From positions 246,623 to 310,622 of the forward strand of contig NZ_JAAOIW010000009.1 in the NCBI RefSeq assembly GCF_011440305.1: 64,000 bases of DNA. Direction: 5' to 3'. How positions within the stretch are numbered: the stretch's first letter is position 1; the number at the start of each line of letters is the position of its first letter. The DNA is from Paenibacillus agricola (GTDB taxonomy: Bacteria; Bacillota; Bacilli; Paenibacillales; NBRC-103111). Below the pieces are notes generated by a model that saw nothing but the letters and a program-made list of their open reading frames with translations, ran no database searches and was not told where the DNA came from. The position numbers and the translations under genes are program-made. Below are positions 17,565 through 26,242 of this stretch, piece by piece.

Positions 17565-18224
17565 TCAAACGAATAATGCGATATCTTCCATCGGGCGTCT
17601 TTTCTTATGGCGTCCTTGCCGTATCCGATAACCAAAAGCCACCATGACACTAAGGCTAAATTCATCCTCGCCCAGTAGCCCTCTCTTTTGAAGTAGGTCA
17701 TTAACGGCGTCTAATTCGAATCCTTCAATGGCACATGAATCTACTCCAATATGTGCTGCAGCCGTCATCATATTTCCAAGTGCAATGTATGTTTGTTTTG
17801 ATGACCAGTCCAGCAAAGCTCTTTCAGAATCTAGATGCAGGTCATTATAAAATTTTTTATAAGCCTCTCCCATTCCGCTGAAAATTTCCAAGGGCATCTG
17901 CAGTATTTGGGTTTGATGTTCTATCATATATGGAGAATCAAAAGTGAGACCTTTTCTGGCCAAAATTAAAACGAAATGACTTGATGAAGGAAGCTGTCGC
18001 GCTGCACCGTACGCATGCGGAGCTAATTCACTTCTAAATTCGGTGCTCTGTACAATAAGGAATTTCCAAGGCTCATTCCCCCCCGAACTAGGAGACAGCC
18101 GGCCAGCCTCTAGAATAAATCGGAAATCTTCTTCTGAAATTTTCTTCTCAGGGTCGAACTCTTTTGTTGCATGTCGGTAGTTGAAAGTCTCTATCATCTC
18201 TAATCTTCTTATTGTGGTATCCAT
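17565..18224 (-). CDS. Nitroreductase-family NAD(P)H-dependent oxidoreductase
   Basis: The ATG at 18224 follows GGGAGGAAAC and gives 219 residues. FMN-binding features are YRHATKEFDPEKKISE, GRLSPSSGGNEPWKF (the SPSSxxxQPW-type motif) and the C-terminal VMVAFGYRIRQGRHKKRR. Family members reduce nitro-aromatics, quinones or azo compounds with FMN. It lies downstream of the DsbA and SnoaL-like genes on the same strand and near a DUF24/HxlR regulator. In Bacillus such an arrangement (HypR/HypO) serves oxidative or electrophile stress, which is the inferred role here. Confidence 0.93.
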   Translation of the reverse strand: MDTTIRRLEMIETFNYRHATKEFDPEKKISEEDFRFILEAGRLSPSSGGNEPWKFLIVQSTEFRSELAPHAYGAARQLPSSSHFVLILARKGLTFDSPYMIEHQTQILQMPLEIFSGMGEAYKKFYNDLHLDSERALLDWSSKQTYIALGNMMTAAAHIGVDSCAIEGFELDAVNDLLQKRGLLGEDEFSLSVMVAFGYRIRQGRHKKRRPMEDIALFV

Positions 18225-18398
18225 GTTTCCTCCCAATTTCTAAAAGTAGTGCTCAGGGATATTGATTATCGTGATCACAACCCCGAACAAAGAGATCAAA
18301 AAGCTCAAATAGCCTAATGAGCAATGATAGAAGAGATTATGATTTCTTTTGCTCTAGTTAACCCTATGATCCGATCCTGGAGCCCCTATAATTGTTAT

Positions 18399-19124
18399 TT
18401 AATCACCGTTATTCGGTACTTCGCATGTCCCATCTTCACAAAGAGAAGCTTTAGGATCAACAGAAGATGATTTAAATGGAATAATCGGGTTTTCTTCCTT
18501 CCAAGCTTGCTCTAACGCTTCTGCGAATACCTCCGCTGGTTGAGCTCCGGAGATGGCATATTTGTCATTGATGACGAAATAAGGAACGCCGCGTATCCCT
18601 GCTCGTTTCGCAGCCCATTCATCAGCCATTACTACATCACGGAATCGATCGCTTGCCAACATCGCTGTCGTATCTTCAGCATCCAAACCTGATTGTACGG
18701 CAAGGTCAACTAAGGTATTCAGATCATCCAAGTACAAAGAATCTGTGAAATATGCCCGGTACAGCCTTTCCAGCAAATCATCCGCTTTACCAAACTGCAT
18801 GGCATACTGTAGCAGGCGATGCGCGTTAAATGTATTAGTGGGTTTGGCTTTATCGTAGTTAAATTTCAGACCATCCTGTTCAGCACGCCTCGAAATATCA
18901 TCCTGCAATGCCTTCATATGTTCGCGAGTCGATCCCTGTTTAGCAGCAGCCAGCCCAGCGACATCATCCGATGGATTCACCTGCATATGTGGATCTAGTT
19001 CGAAGCTTCGATAAACGATTTCCACTGACTCTGGATGAGCAAGCTTCTCTAAACCTGCTTCAAAACGACGTTTGCCTATATAGCAAAACGGACATATTAT
19101 ATCTGTCCAAACTTCTACTTTCAT
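18399..19124 (-). CDS. FrnE-type DsbA-family protein (2-hydroxychromene-2-carboxylate isomerase/thiol oxidoreductase fold)
   Basis: The ATG at 19124 follows GGAG at 9 nt; a GTG two codons earlier is too close to it. The protein has 241 residues and no signal peptide, so it is cytoplasmic. The thioredoxin-like active site is CPFC (C11-C14) and the cis-proline motif is GIRGVPYFVIN. The helical insertion (about 60-165) is typical of FrnE. The C-terminal tail has a CEDGTC pair that could act as a second redox site. Likely role: disulfide or electrophile handling with the neighbouring oxidoreductases. Confidence 0.93.
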   Translation of the reverse strand: MKVEVWTDIICPFCYIGKRRFEAGLEKLAHPESVEIVYRSFELDPHMQVNPSDDVAGLAAAKQGSTREHMKALQDDISRRAEQDGLKFNYDKAKPTNTFNAHRLLQYAMQFGKADDLLERLYRAYFTDSLYLDDLNTLVDLAVQSGLDAEDTTAMLASDRFRDVVMADEWAAKRAGIRGVPYFVINDKYAISGAQPAEVFAEALEQAWKEENPIIPFKSSSVDPKASLCEDGTCEVPNNGD

Positions 19125-19263
19125 AATCACATTCTCCTTTGCTCCAAGAGTTGTTGAGGGGCAAGCAAGCCCCCCTGCTTCTGCTTGATGCTGTCATAAT
19201 CGTAACGTTTAGATGAATGGTGACGCCTTAGCAGCACGGACGAAATCAGCCGTAAGAGATAGT

Positions 19264-19785
19264 TTATTGGGATGTGTTCCAGTTAGCGAGAGGATCCATC
19301 CGGAATCGGGTTAAAACCAAATTGCTGATTTTCCAGACACCCTCTACACGCTCATACGTTTCCCTGTATTGGCCATACCCGTTATGCCCTTCTGGAGCGC
19401 CCTCCTTGTCAGGAAAAGTCAACAAATCTTCCATCGCCCAGATACCTTTAGCATGATTTTCATCGATCCAATCAATCTCCGGCATATGTCCATGATGAAC
19501 AGTAGGCGCTGCTCCTACAAGGTCACGTATCACTGTGCTAAATTCTTCCCCGTTTTTGAACACATGTCCATCTGGTTCAAGTTTCACATCATCCGTAAAA
19601 ATTTTTGCTAACTCAGACCAATTCTTTTCATCCACAAAGCGAAAATAACGTGCTTTTAGTTTTTTGATCTCTTCGATGTCCTCCAAACGTTGGTATCTTT
19701 GTTCAAGTTTATTGATTTTATCAAGTAGAATTTCTTGCTCATTTATAACTTCTTGCTCATTTATAACTTCTTGCTTGTTTGTCAT
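19264..19785 (-). CDS. SnoaL-like/NTF2-fold protein
   Basis: The protein has 173 residues with a cone-shaped NTF2-like fold: EEIKKLKARYFRFVDEKNW, the pocket residues TVHHGHMPEIDW, and the terminal YERVEGVWKISNLVLTRFRM. Members are dehydratases, isomerases or small-ligand binders; the reaction is unknown. The N terminus contains an 18-bp tandem repeat (19733-19780) encoding repeated NEQEVI units, unusual and probably a slipped-strand expansion. The ATG follows AAGGAGAGACATCT. Confidence 0.85.
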   Translation of the reverse strand: MTNKQEVINEQEVINEQEILLDKINKLEQRYQRLEDIEEIKKLKARYFRFVDEKNWSELAKIFTDDVKLEPDGHVFKNGEEFSTVIRDLVGAAPTVHHGHMPEIDWIDENHAKGIWAMEDLLTFPDKEGAPEGHNGYGQYRETYERVEGVWKISNLVLTRFRMDPLANWNTSQ

Positions 19786-20132
19786 ATAGATGTCTCTCCT
19801 TCTTATTTTTTATTAAAACGATCGATCCTTCGTTTTGTTAATTTCTCCAAGATACTTTTCAAAAAGTTGGGTATCGAAAGATAAATAATAGGAAGTGGTT
19901 GAGTATTCTGTGTCTACATAAGTGAATAACCTCTTCTCATTTAGGATGCATTGAAGCATCAATTGCCTCGGAACCAACTATAGCAGGTATTAATCTTTTT
20001 CATAAGAAGGCAATTTTTTTATATATGCTTTATAAAAATAAAGTTACGCGCGGCACGAAGAATCATATGTGGTGTCTCCTATTCAAAATTAAAATGGTCT
20101 GCGTGACGATTAGAACTTTTTTTGCACTGAAT

Positions 20133-20650
20133 TTACGCATGAAAAAAAGGCGTAACTTGTGTTACGACGATGGAAGTCAGCCCCAGCGGCAAGAAAGCCA
20201 AACCGATAGTTAAAGACGAATAGCCAAGCTCATGGAAGTACAATGTCAAGAAGTAGTTGAAGCTAGTCGTATAAGAAAACTTCAAAAACCCGATAATACT
20301 AGACGTCAACGGATTTTTAGCATATCTTTCAATCATCATGAAAACGGCCAATACCAATATCCCGATAATCAACATGGCGATCTCGCCGCCGACCAGCTTC
20401 CGTCGACATCCGGCATTGAAATGCCGTAGACCAAAGCGAAAATACCTGCCAATACGGAAATCAATTCGAGGATAGCAATGGATTGTTTCGGAATCCTATA
20501 GCAAACGCCCGACGACCGATCCTGCTGCCGCTCCCCCAGACCGGATTCATGCCAAGGGAGCGAGCGCGAAGACCGTTAAACCCATCAATAATACGCGTTT
20601 TCTTCTGACCAAATCGCTGGCTCGTCCCCCGCTCATCATAGTGACATTTC
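20133..20650 (-). pseudogene. MFS drug-efflux transporter remnant
   Basis: The front part (about 20645-20560) encodes SGGRASDLVRRKRVLLMGLT, the conserved cytoplasmic loop 2-3 motif of MFS transporters. A middle part (20475-20400) encodes SIAILELISVLAGIFALVYG in another frame. The last part (20375-20133) encodes membrane segments up to GLAFLPLGLTSIVVTQVTPF. Several frames and a large deletion mean it is inactive. It is divergent to the HxlR-family regulator and was probably its target. Confidence 0.75.
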
Positions 20651-20683
20651 AAAACATTTTTTACTATAATGCAATTCAAAACA
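20641..20683 (+). promoter_or_regulatory. Promoter and candidate operator of the HxlR-family gene
   Basis: GTGACA (20641-20646), an 18-nt spacer and TATAAT (20665-20670) form a promoter. Direct repeats of TTCAAAACA lie within the spacer (20648-20656) and downstream of the -10 box (20675-20683), positions suited to autorepression. Confidence 0.5.
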
Positions 20684-20723
20684 CTTACTTTATTTTTAGG
20701 TCTAATCATAAAATGAATTGGAG

Positions 20724-21074
20724 ATGAAAAAATTGGAATCTTCCAAGTTTGAAAGTAATTGTATATCATCGATTTCTGAAGTTTTGCAATTTTTTTCAGG
20801 AAAATGGGCTTTTCTAGTGATAACAGAGCTTTTAAAGGAGCCTCAGCGTTTTAATCAATTGCGAAGAAATTTAGGTAATATTAATACAAAAGGTTTAACA
20901 GATACATTAAGGAATTTAGAAGAACATCAAATTATTAAACGTCAAGTATTTCCTACCGTTCCAGTGACAGTTGAATATTCAATTACTGAAAAAGGACAAG
21001 CCTTTTCGAATGTGTTTACGGAAATAAATCGATGGAAAACCGAATGGGATTCTCCCGTCCAAAAATCATTTTAA
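20724..21074 (+). CDS. HxlR/DUF24 (MarR-type) transcriptional regulator, candidate thiol-based redox sensor
   Basis: The protein has about 116 residues. The winged helix is clear: FFSGKWAFLVITELLKEPQR, FNQLRRNLGNINTKGLTDTL and the wing YSITEKGQAF. A cysteine sits near the N terminus (C13, SNCISSIS) at the place where HypR, YodB and relatives carry their redox-sensing Cys. The ATG at 20724 abuts GGAG, so translation may actually start at the TTG at 20733. It is divergent from the MFS remnant and the minus-strand detoxification genes. Confidence 0.9.
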   Translation: MKKLESSKFESNCISSISEVLQFFSGKWAFLVITELLKEPQRFNQLRRNLGNINTKGLTDTLRNLEEHQIIKRQVFPTVPVTVEYSITEKGQAFSNVFTEINRWKTEWDSPVQKSF

Positions 21075-21083
21075 TAAGATAGT

Positions 21084-21200
21084 TTATGGTGTACGTATGT
21101 TTTTGCCTCCAAGCTTACGTGCTTGGAGGCAATGCTCACAGCCGCAAAATGCATTCGGAAAGCCCTCTGTAGCTGCAGTACCTAGAAAATGAATTTTCAT
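21084..21200 (-). pseudogene. Truncated MBL-fold (PhnP-like) metallo-hydrolase
   Basis: The ATG at 21200 follows AGGAGGACTTTAT. The first 35 residues, MKIHFLGTAATEGFPNAFCG then CEHCLQARKLGGKNIRT, match the N terminus of PhnP/YycJ-type beta-lactamase-fold proteins. The frame then ends at a TAA and the metal-binding HxHxDH is missing, so only the start survives. The end abuts the convergent HxlR gene. Confidence 0.75.
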
Positions 21201-21632
21201 ATAAAGTCCTCCTGTCAATCCTAAAGAACGGATTTCCTCTCTACGATCGTCGTTTAGGTGATCCCTCATTTTTATCAACATCATGGACTGCAGCGTCTAC
21301 TGCGTTGGTAAGCCTTTAACTCCCACAAAGAACAAGATCATGTTGTTACTTCTCATGCTCTGAGTATCGCCCCCCTGATAGCATATTCAATGACATATAC
21401 ATTAAATTGTGTAAATTAAGTATTTCGCATCAGAGTTCCAAGCTATTTCAACGATTTCTATATCAGTGTATGCCAACTTTTCTATACCCTAAAATCCACA
21501 AAAATGATTCATATGTATGTCAAAGCTGTCTGACATGGGTTTGAGTATTATGAATGTGTGTTCTGTATTAAAAAGCAAGGGGGGATAAAACGGTTTACAT
21601 GGGGATATTAATCCGTAGCTAATATTGAATTA
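21201..21632. other. Intergenic stretch without recognisable gene
   Basis: AT-rich sequence with no frame, hairpin or repeat that could be assigned. Confidence 0.4.
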
Positions 21633-21729
21633 CGCCTAACGTTCTTATTTTCACGGGCCCGAGAGGCTAAGCTCGAGTAGCGACAGGGAGGCTTCGCAGG
21701 GTTGTCTGCTTAAATTCGCTTCATCGAAC
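21633..21729 (-). repeat. attC-like repeat, copy D (half element)
   Basis: Only the R' half is present: on the minus strand TTCGATGAAGCGAATT, then AGCAGACAACCCTGCGAAG, and the end AGAACGTTAGGCG. Its last box GTTAGGC fits the integron R' consensus GTTRRRY exactly. Beyond 21729 unrelated sequence begins, so a deletion or insertion removed the other half. Confidence 0.7.
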
Positions 21730-21828
21730 AGTACAAGGCATTGTCGGACAAGCATCACCAATAAATTGAAATAAACAAATGGAGCCCTCAATCCCAAAGG
21801 AAGGAGGCCACCCATTTTTCATTAAAGG

Positions 21829-22962
21829 TTACGCGTATCGATGCCAAGACTTCAACATTTGCCGCACATCGGCACCCTCGTTTATCATTTTGACGATATC
21901 TTCGTTGATAAGTTGGCGGGACGTGTTCCATTTATCACTGATATAAAAGCCGCTAACCTGAACCGTGTCCAGCTCCTTCAGAAATCGGGACCATAACCGG
22001 TGGCCGCTCATACCGCTTTGCTCTGCCAGTGTTTTTGTGATCGGCAAAACCCGAGTCTGCTCGAAATTATGGGGCTGCTGTAGAATGTAATGCTGGATAA
22101 ATGCCCAAGCCAGCTCAGGCTGCTTGGATTTCGTCGTAACTCCACACCCGCCCATGTAAATCATATTGGCTTCAGTCCCGCCCGGCATCTGCGGCAATCC
22201 GACAATCCCATATTGGTCGGACAGATCATTGTTTTCCAATCCGCCTACGAACCATGTAAAACCAAAAACGAGAGCAAAGCCTTGATGTAAATGACCAGCT
22301 TCCGAAGGCTCTCCCGGCTTGCGTACTGCCTGGTGCTCGCGATACATATCGATCATTTTCTGAAATGCCTCGATGGTTGCTTCACTATCGATATAGCTTC
22401 TGGCTGTCGCTCCGTCTGGGGAGAGATAGCTTCCGCCATTACGCATAATAAAAGGTTCGTAGTTCTCAATATCCGGTCCCGTAGCAAAACCAAATTGCTT
22501 CGCGACACCGGTCTCACCGCGAATGGTGAGCTTGTTGGCCATTGCCATCATTTCATCCCACGTCCAATCTTCAGTTGGATAAGCAAGCCCAGCGGCATCT
22601 AACATCGATTTTTTGTAGAGGATTAAGGGGAGGGACACATCTATTGGGAGACCTGGCAGCGTTCCATCCTTCGTTGCTACTCGCATAATTCCGGGATTCA
22701 AATCATCTTCAAGCCCCCTCGTCTCCCTGACGTATGGCAGCAGATCGATGAAGACGCCTTTGTGATTGAATAACCCCCAGCCGCCCGAATCCATAATGTC
22801 CGGTGCATCGGCCTTGAACATCCGAAGCGATTCAAAGTTATCTGCAGCCTGTTCGACAATGATCTCCACATCAGGATATGCCTGCTCAAAAGAAGTTTTG
22901 GCTCTCATTAAATGATCTACTTTCTCGAATTGCGTTAAAAATCTTAATTCCCGTTTACTCAT
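21829..22962 (-). CDS. Extracellular-solute-binding-protein homologue without signal peptide
   Basis: The protein has 377 residues with the family-1 sugar-binding-protein fold: RELRFLTQFEKVDHLMRAKT, ADAPDIMDSGGWGLFNHKG, LPIDVSLPLILYKKSMLDAA and the WTWDEM motif. It begins MSKRELRF directly at the fold, with no signal peptide or lipobox, so it should stay in the cytoplasm. Its ATG overlaps the sigma-factor stop (ATGA at 22962-22959), which means translational coupling and near-equal expression. No permease genes are adjacent. A cytoplasmic ligand sensor for the sigma protein is more plausible than transport. Confidence 0.88.
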   Translation of the reverse strand: MSKRELRFLTQFEKVDHLMRAKTSFEQAYPDVEIIVEQAADNFESLRMFKADAPDIMDSGGWGLFNHKGVFIDLLPYVRETRGLEDDLNPGIMRVATKDGTLPGLPIDVSLPLILYKKSMLDAAGLAYPTEDWTWDEMMAMANKLTIRGETGVAKQFGFATGPDIENYEPFIMRNGGSYLSPDGATARSYIDSEATIEAFQKMIDMYREHQAVRKPGEPSEAGHLHQGFALVFGFTWFVGGLENNDLSDQYGIVGLPQMPGGTEANMIYMGGCGVTTKSKQPELAWAFIQHYILQQPHNFEQTRVLPITKTLAEQSGMSGHRLWSRFLKELDTVQVSGFYISDKWNTSRQLINEDIVKMINEGADVRQMLKSWHRYA

Positions 22963-24743
22963 TCATGTTCCTCCCGATTCCATAAGTTTAACGCATTCTC
23001 CAAATAACCGACTCCAGCAGTTTCAAACTCTTTGGCTTTCCTCAAAAGTGACGCACATATGACCATGGTTTCTTGCGTGAGCGGGGTCGTAGTTCGTATA
23101 AAAGGAACTCTCTCTCCCACCGATTCCAGTGATTCGGCAGCTTGTTCATAAGCTTCAGCTGCCAGCAGTACGAGACGCATCGGTTCTCCAGTCAGAGGTA
23201 CGGTCTTCAAATATTTCGCGGCATAGCGCTTCGCTTCTGCATACACCGCAGTCAAATGGCCCATCCCATAGCGGTTCGGCAGCAGCGTCGAGTTCTCCAA
23301 AAACCCAATCCATCGGTCATACGCAGCAAGCCCTGAGGTATAACATAAGTAGACGGTCATTGGCGTATAGGAACAACCCGAACGAGCATAACGTACAACT
23401 TCCTGCAGCTTCCGCAGTGCTTGCCCCACCTCAGACCGTTGATTACCAGCTTCCGCGAGCGGTTTCCTACTATCAATCACAGCCACAAATCGCAGTGGAT
23501 TTTCCGCCAAATCTTCATAGGATAGCTGCTTCCCTTCAGGCAACATGACGTCCGTCACATGGACCTCCTGCTTGGTATCGTCGTACCCATAAATAAGCGC
23601 CCACTCATGAATATGCGGAGATATCGCTAGAGTATCGAAATACAATACCGGCTTACCTTCATCAATATACCTGCGAATAAAAGGAAGGATCGCCTCCTCC
23701 ATCGGCAATACGACTGGAAACCGTTCTGCCGCCGCCAGCAAAGGCACCGGTGCATGAGACAACTGACCGCAAACGATGCTTACCTCATAACCAAGCTCAT
23801 CCATAAACGAACGAAGCGTCTGTCTCCAGTCAAAAACATAAATCCCGTCCGCATACGAGGTTTTATTTGAAATCTTCATACGAAAAGCAAATTCTGAACG
23901 ACCCATCAATTCGACCATTGTCCGCCTGTCACCCATTGCCGCAAGCATGTGTCCGATCCGGTCAACGAACGTCGTCATGACTGAACCTGCTGCCGGCCAC
24001 TCAGGCAAGGGAACTTTTTGTACTGTATTCAATTCGACTCCTCCTTTGTTGGGAGGGAGATCCAGCATGACGCGAACATGTGCCTGACGAAGCTTACGTC
24101 GTGAACGATGGAGGTAGGTATATACGGATCCGGTCGTTGTCTGATACATCTCGGCAATCTCAACCGGTGACAGCTGCCGAAAGAAATGGGCCTCAAATAT
24201 GCCCCTTTCCTTGCGGTTCAGACAATGCAGGAGCGTGTGGATCGTCTCGTTCAACTCCTTGCGAAGCAGCAGCTCTGCAGGGTCACTCTCCTCAGCGGCT
24301 GCTTTCGTATACGTCGCGTTCAAATGATGCAGGATGCTGTCAAGATTTTCCCAATCGATCTTCCCGCTTGCAGCAGTATCCGCATCCGTCCACCCGCTGA
24401 CGGGTCGCTCCCTTCTGTACGGACCTCCGCGCCTCAAGCGCATATTGGCCTGATTGTGCACAATTCGGTGCAGCCAAGGGAGAAAACGGCTCGTGTCTGC
24501 CAATGTACCAACGTGGAGAAAGGCACGAATGAGTGCATCCTGTACGATGTCATCCGCCAGATGCGAATCTCTGGTCATCTGCTCCGCCCAACCCTTTGCC
24601 CGACCTCGGTGTGCCTGTATCAAATCACCAAAAGCTTCCGTATCCCCTTGTTTTGCCCTTTCCACAAGCATCTGCTCGTTAAGCCCTGTTGGAATTTGTT
24701 GTACCCGTTCACCCGTTTCCAATCGTTCCATACGCTCACGCAC
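22959..24743 (-). CDS. ECF-type sigma factor fused to a papain-like (BtrH/C39-type) domain
   Basis: The protein has 594 residues. Residues 25-105 form sigma region 2 (VERAKQGDTEAFGDLIQAHR; DDIVQDALIRAFLHVGTL; FLPWLHRIVHNQANMRLRR). Residues 160-222 form sigma region 4 (LNRKERGIFEAHFFRQLSPV; TTTGSVYTYLHRSRRKLRQ). The 370-residue extension contains GKPVLYFDTLAISPHIHEWA then LIYGYDD, a pattern of papain-like/BtrH_N domains with H379 and D398. A catalytic Cys is not evident where expected (LMGRSEFAF), so this part may bind rather than cleave. The last 100 residues are helical. A GTG start follows AGGGGGCAGGCAG; ATG at 24731 is an alternative. Confidence 0.88.
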   Translation of the reverse strand: MRERMERLETGERVQQIPTGLNEQMLVERAKQGDTEAFGDLIQAHRGRAKGWAEQMTRDSHLADDIVQDALIRAFLHVGTLADTSRFLPWLHRIVHNQANMRLRRGGPYRRERPVSGWTDADTAASGKIDWENLDSILHHLNATYTKAAAEESDPAELLLRKELNETIHTLLHCLNRKERGIFEAHFFRQLSPVEIAEMYQTTTGSVYTYLHRSRRKLRQAHVRVMLDLPPNKGGVELNTVQKVPLPEWPAAGSVMTTFVDRIGHMLAAMGDRRTMVELMGRSEFAFRMKISNKTSYADGIYVFDWRQTLRSFMDELGYEVSIVCGQLSHAPVPLLAAAERFPVVLPMEEAILPFIRRYIDEGKPVLYFDTLAISPHIHEWALIYGYDDTKQEVHVTDVMLPEGKQLSYEDLAENPLRFVAVIDSRKPLAEAGNQRSEVGQALRKLQEVVRYARSGCSYTPMTVYLCYTSGLAAYDRWIGFLENSTLLPNRYGMGHLTAVYAEAKRYAAKYLKTVPLTGEPMRLVLLAAEAYEQAAESLESVGERVPFIRTTTPLTQETMVICASLLRKAKEFETAGVGYLENALNLWNREEHE

Positions 24744-24977
24744 CTGCCTGCCCCCTAAATACCAAGCTTACTTGGGTCTTTCTATACTTAAGATGCCAGC
24801 TGAATCGATTCATTGAACAAATTGTACACAAAAATAACCAAAATGTTGCTTTTTTTCAAAAATAATATTTTAAAAATATATTTTACGATGCCAAATAAGC
24901 TTCCTGAGACTTCGTGATCAAAATTTTGAACAACCTCTTATAGAATTATCAAGACTGCTTATAACCTTTTATATAAA

Positions 24978-25077
24978 CTAATCTGCCCGTCGCGTCGGGA
25001 AGTGACGGTAGAAAGTGCCGGTGCCGACCACCGCCACGCGTGCGACCTGCTCTAGAGTGGCGGCTGCGTCCTGGTCA
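24978..25077 (-). pseudogene. TetR-family regulator N-terminal fragment
   Basis: The frame encodes AAATLEQVARVAVVGTGTFY then RHFPTRRAD and a TAG. This is the helix-turn-helix of a TetR regulator (ATxxxIAxxAGVGxGTxYRHF). It is GC-rich, like the DinB gene next to it and unlike its AT-rich left flank. A single acquired segment is possible. Confidence 0.6.
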
Positions 25078-25088
25078 CTGAATCACCG

Positions 25089-25577
25089 TTATTGTTCGTC
25101 CGCGCTGGGGCCGTACATCCCTGGAACCGGTATTCCGAGCAGTCGGAGATAGACCGTCAACTGACCCCGATGATGATAAACGTGATTGAACATCAGCGTG
25201 CGCACCATGTCGATCCGTGGCGATTCCAAGACGGTCTCCCCCTTGCTGACGAGCTTCCAGGTATCCCTTAGCCCGTCTTCTCCCCATTCCCGAAGCTTGC
25301 TCTCGGCGAGAGACACGCTCCATTCCAGCGCTTCGAGCAGTTCTTGCCGGGTGGACGGCTCCGGCAGCGGAACGACCGGAACTTCGCTGACCGCCTCGTC
25401 CAGCAATAGAGCCAGCCCTCCGGGCACTCCCGCAGCGTGTAGGGCGAGCTGTCCTAATGACATCGATCTCGGGTGAGGTCTCCAAGCGAATTTGTCTTCC
25501 GGGAGCCTTTCGAGAAGCGACCGCGTCGACTCGGCTTCCCTTTTCAATTCGCCGCTCCAATCCTCAATAACGTTCAT
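25089..25577 (-). CDS. DinB-family protein
   Basis: The protein has 162 residues in a four-helix bundle. Metal ligands are at the expected places: LALHAAG in helix 2 and FNHVYHHRGQLTVYLRLLG (HxxxH) in helix 4, then the family ending GIPVPGMYGPSADE. DinB/YfiT-type proteins are thiol-dependent S-transferases or unknown metalloenzymes. GC content is clearly higher than in surrounding genes. The ATG follows GAGGAGGATATTATT. Confidence 0.92.
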   Translation of the reverse strand: MNVIEDWSGELKREAESTRSLLERLPEDKFAWRPHPRSMSLGQLALHAAGVPGGLALLLDEAVSEVPVVPLPEPSTRQELLEALEWSVSLAESKLREWGEDGLRDTWKLVSKGETVLESPRIDMVRTLMFNHVYHHRGQLTVYLRLLGIPVPGMYGPSADEQ

Positions 25578-26242
25578 AATAATATCCTCCTCTGGCCAAG
25601 GCCGTTCATCATCTCAATCCTATCACGCCATGCGAGCGAACGTTTCTTACGGATTGCGGAAATCGAGAAAATCGGTGTTCGAGGAGTAAAGACATTCCGT
25701 CATCCTAGGGGGCTGGCAAGTGATCTTTTATATTGTTACACCCGACGGATAAGTTAAGAAGGTCCACACCACAGTATCAATAATTTTTTTGGTAATTATC
25801 ACCTAATATTACTATAGTTCGGTTCTGTTTATTGCACTATACTCCCTCTATGAAAAAAAGGGAGCAGCTGCCACGGCAATCTGCTCCCTAATTATTCAAC
25901 TAACGTGCTCGTTTGTTCAATCGCCGTGTGGATACATGAATACTCACTCATTTCGAGCCCCAGTCGCGGTCCCCGCAGCAAAACTCTTTCGCAAAATCAG
26001 ATTCATCCCCATTTGATAAGACGGTTTGCTTTCCTCAAACAAAAAATATCCCAAAAAAGTGAATGGGTCTGGTTGTGTGTCACTATGGAAATGATTACCT
26101 CCTCTTGGAGGAGCTTGAACGATCACATCTGGAAACTGCTGTCGGAGCAAAAGGCACTGGAGTAATGCAGCACGGCCGTTCTGAAGCAGCATGGATCGCG
26201 TTGAGTTCGACGAGAACTAGCGCTCCCTATAAGTCAACTCCA
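25578..26242. other. Low-information stretch with a terminator and a copy of a 26-bp repeat
   Basis: No convincing gene. 25829-25854 carries a repeat (TTATTGCACTATACTCCCTC-TATGAA) that recurs at 27799-27824. A minus-strand frame at 26192-25944 has no family signature. The terminator at 25860 has its T-run on the minus strand, implying that a gene from the right once ended here. Confidence 0.4.
25853..25888 (-). terminator. Hairpin terminator
   Basis: GGGAGCAG pairs with CTGCTCCC around a 13-nt loop and is followed by TTTTTTT on the minus strand. Confidence 0.65.

Noticed and set aside
25075..25560. 161-codon frame overlapping the DinB gene on the same strand
   Set aside because: It is Arg/Gly-rich, typical of a wrong frame in a GC-rich gene; the DinB frame has clear motifs.
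25944..26192. 82-codon minus-strand ORF
   Set aside because: There is no known motif and no ribosome binding site, though a terminator follows it; may be a gene relic but cannot be supported.
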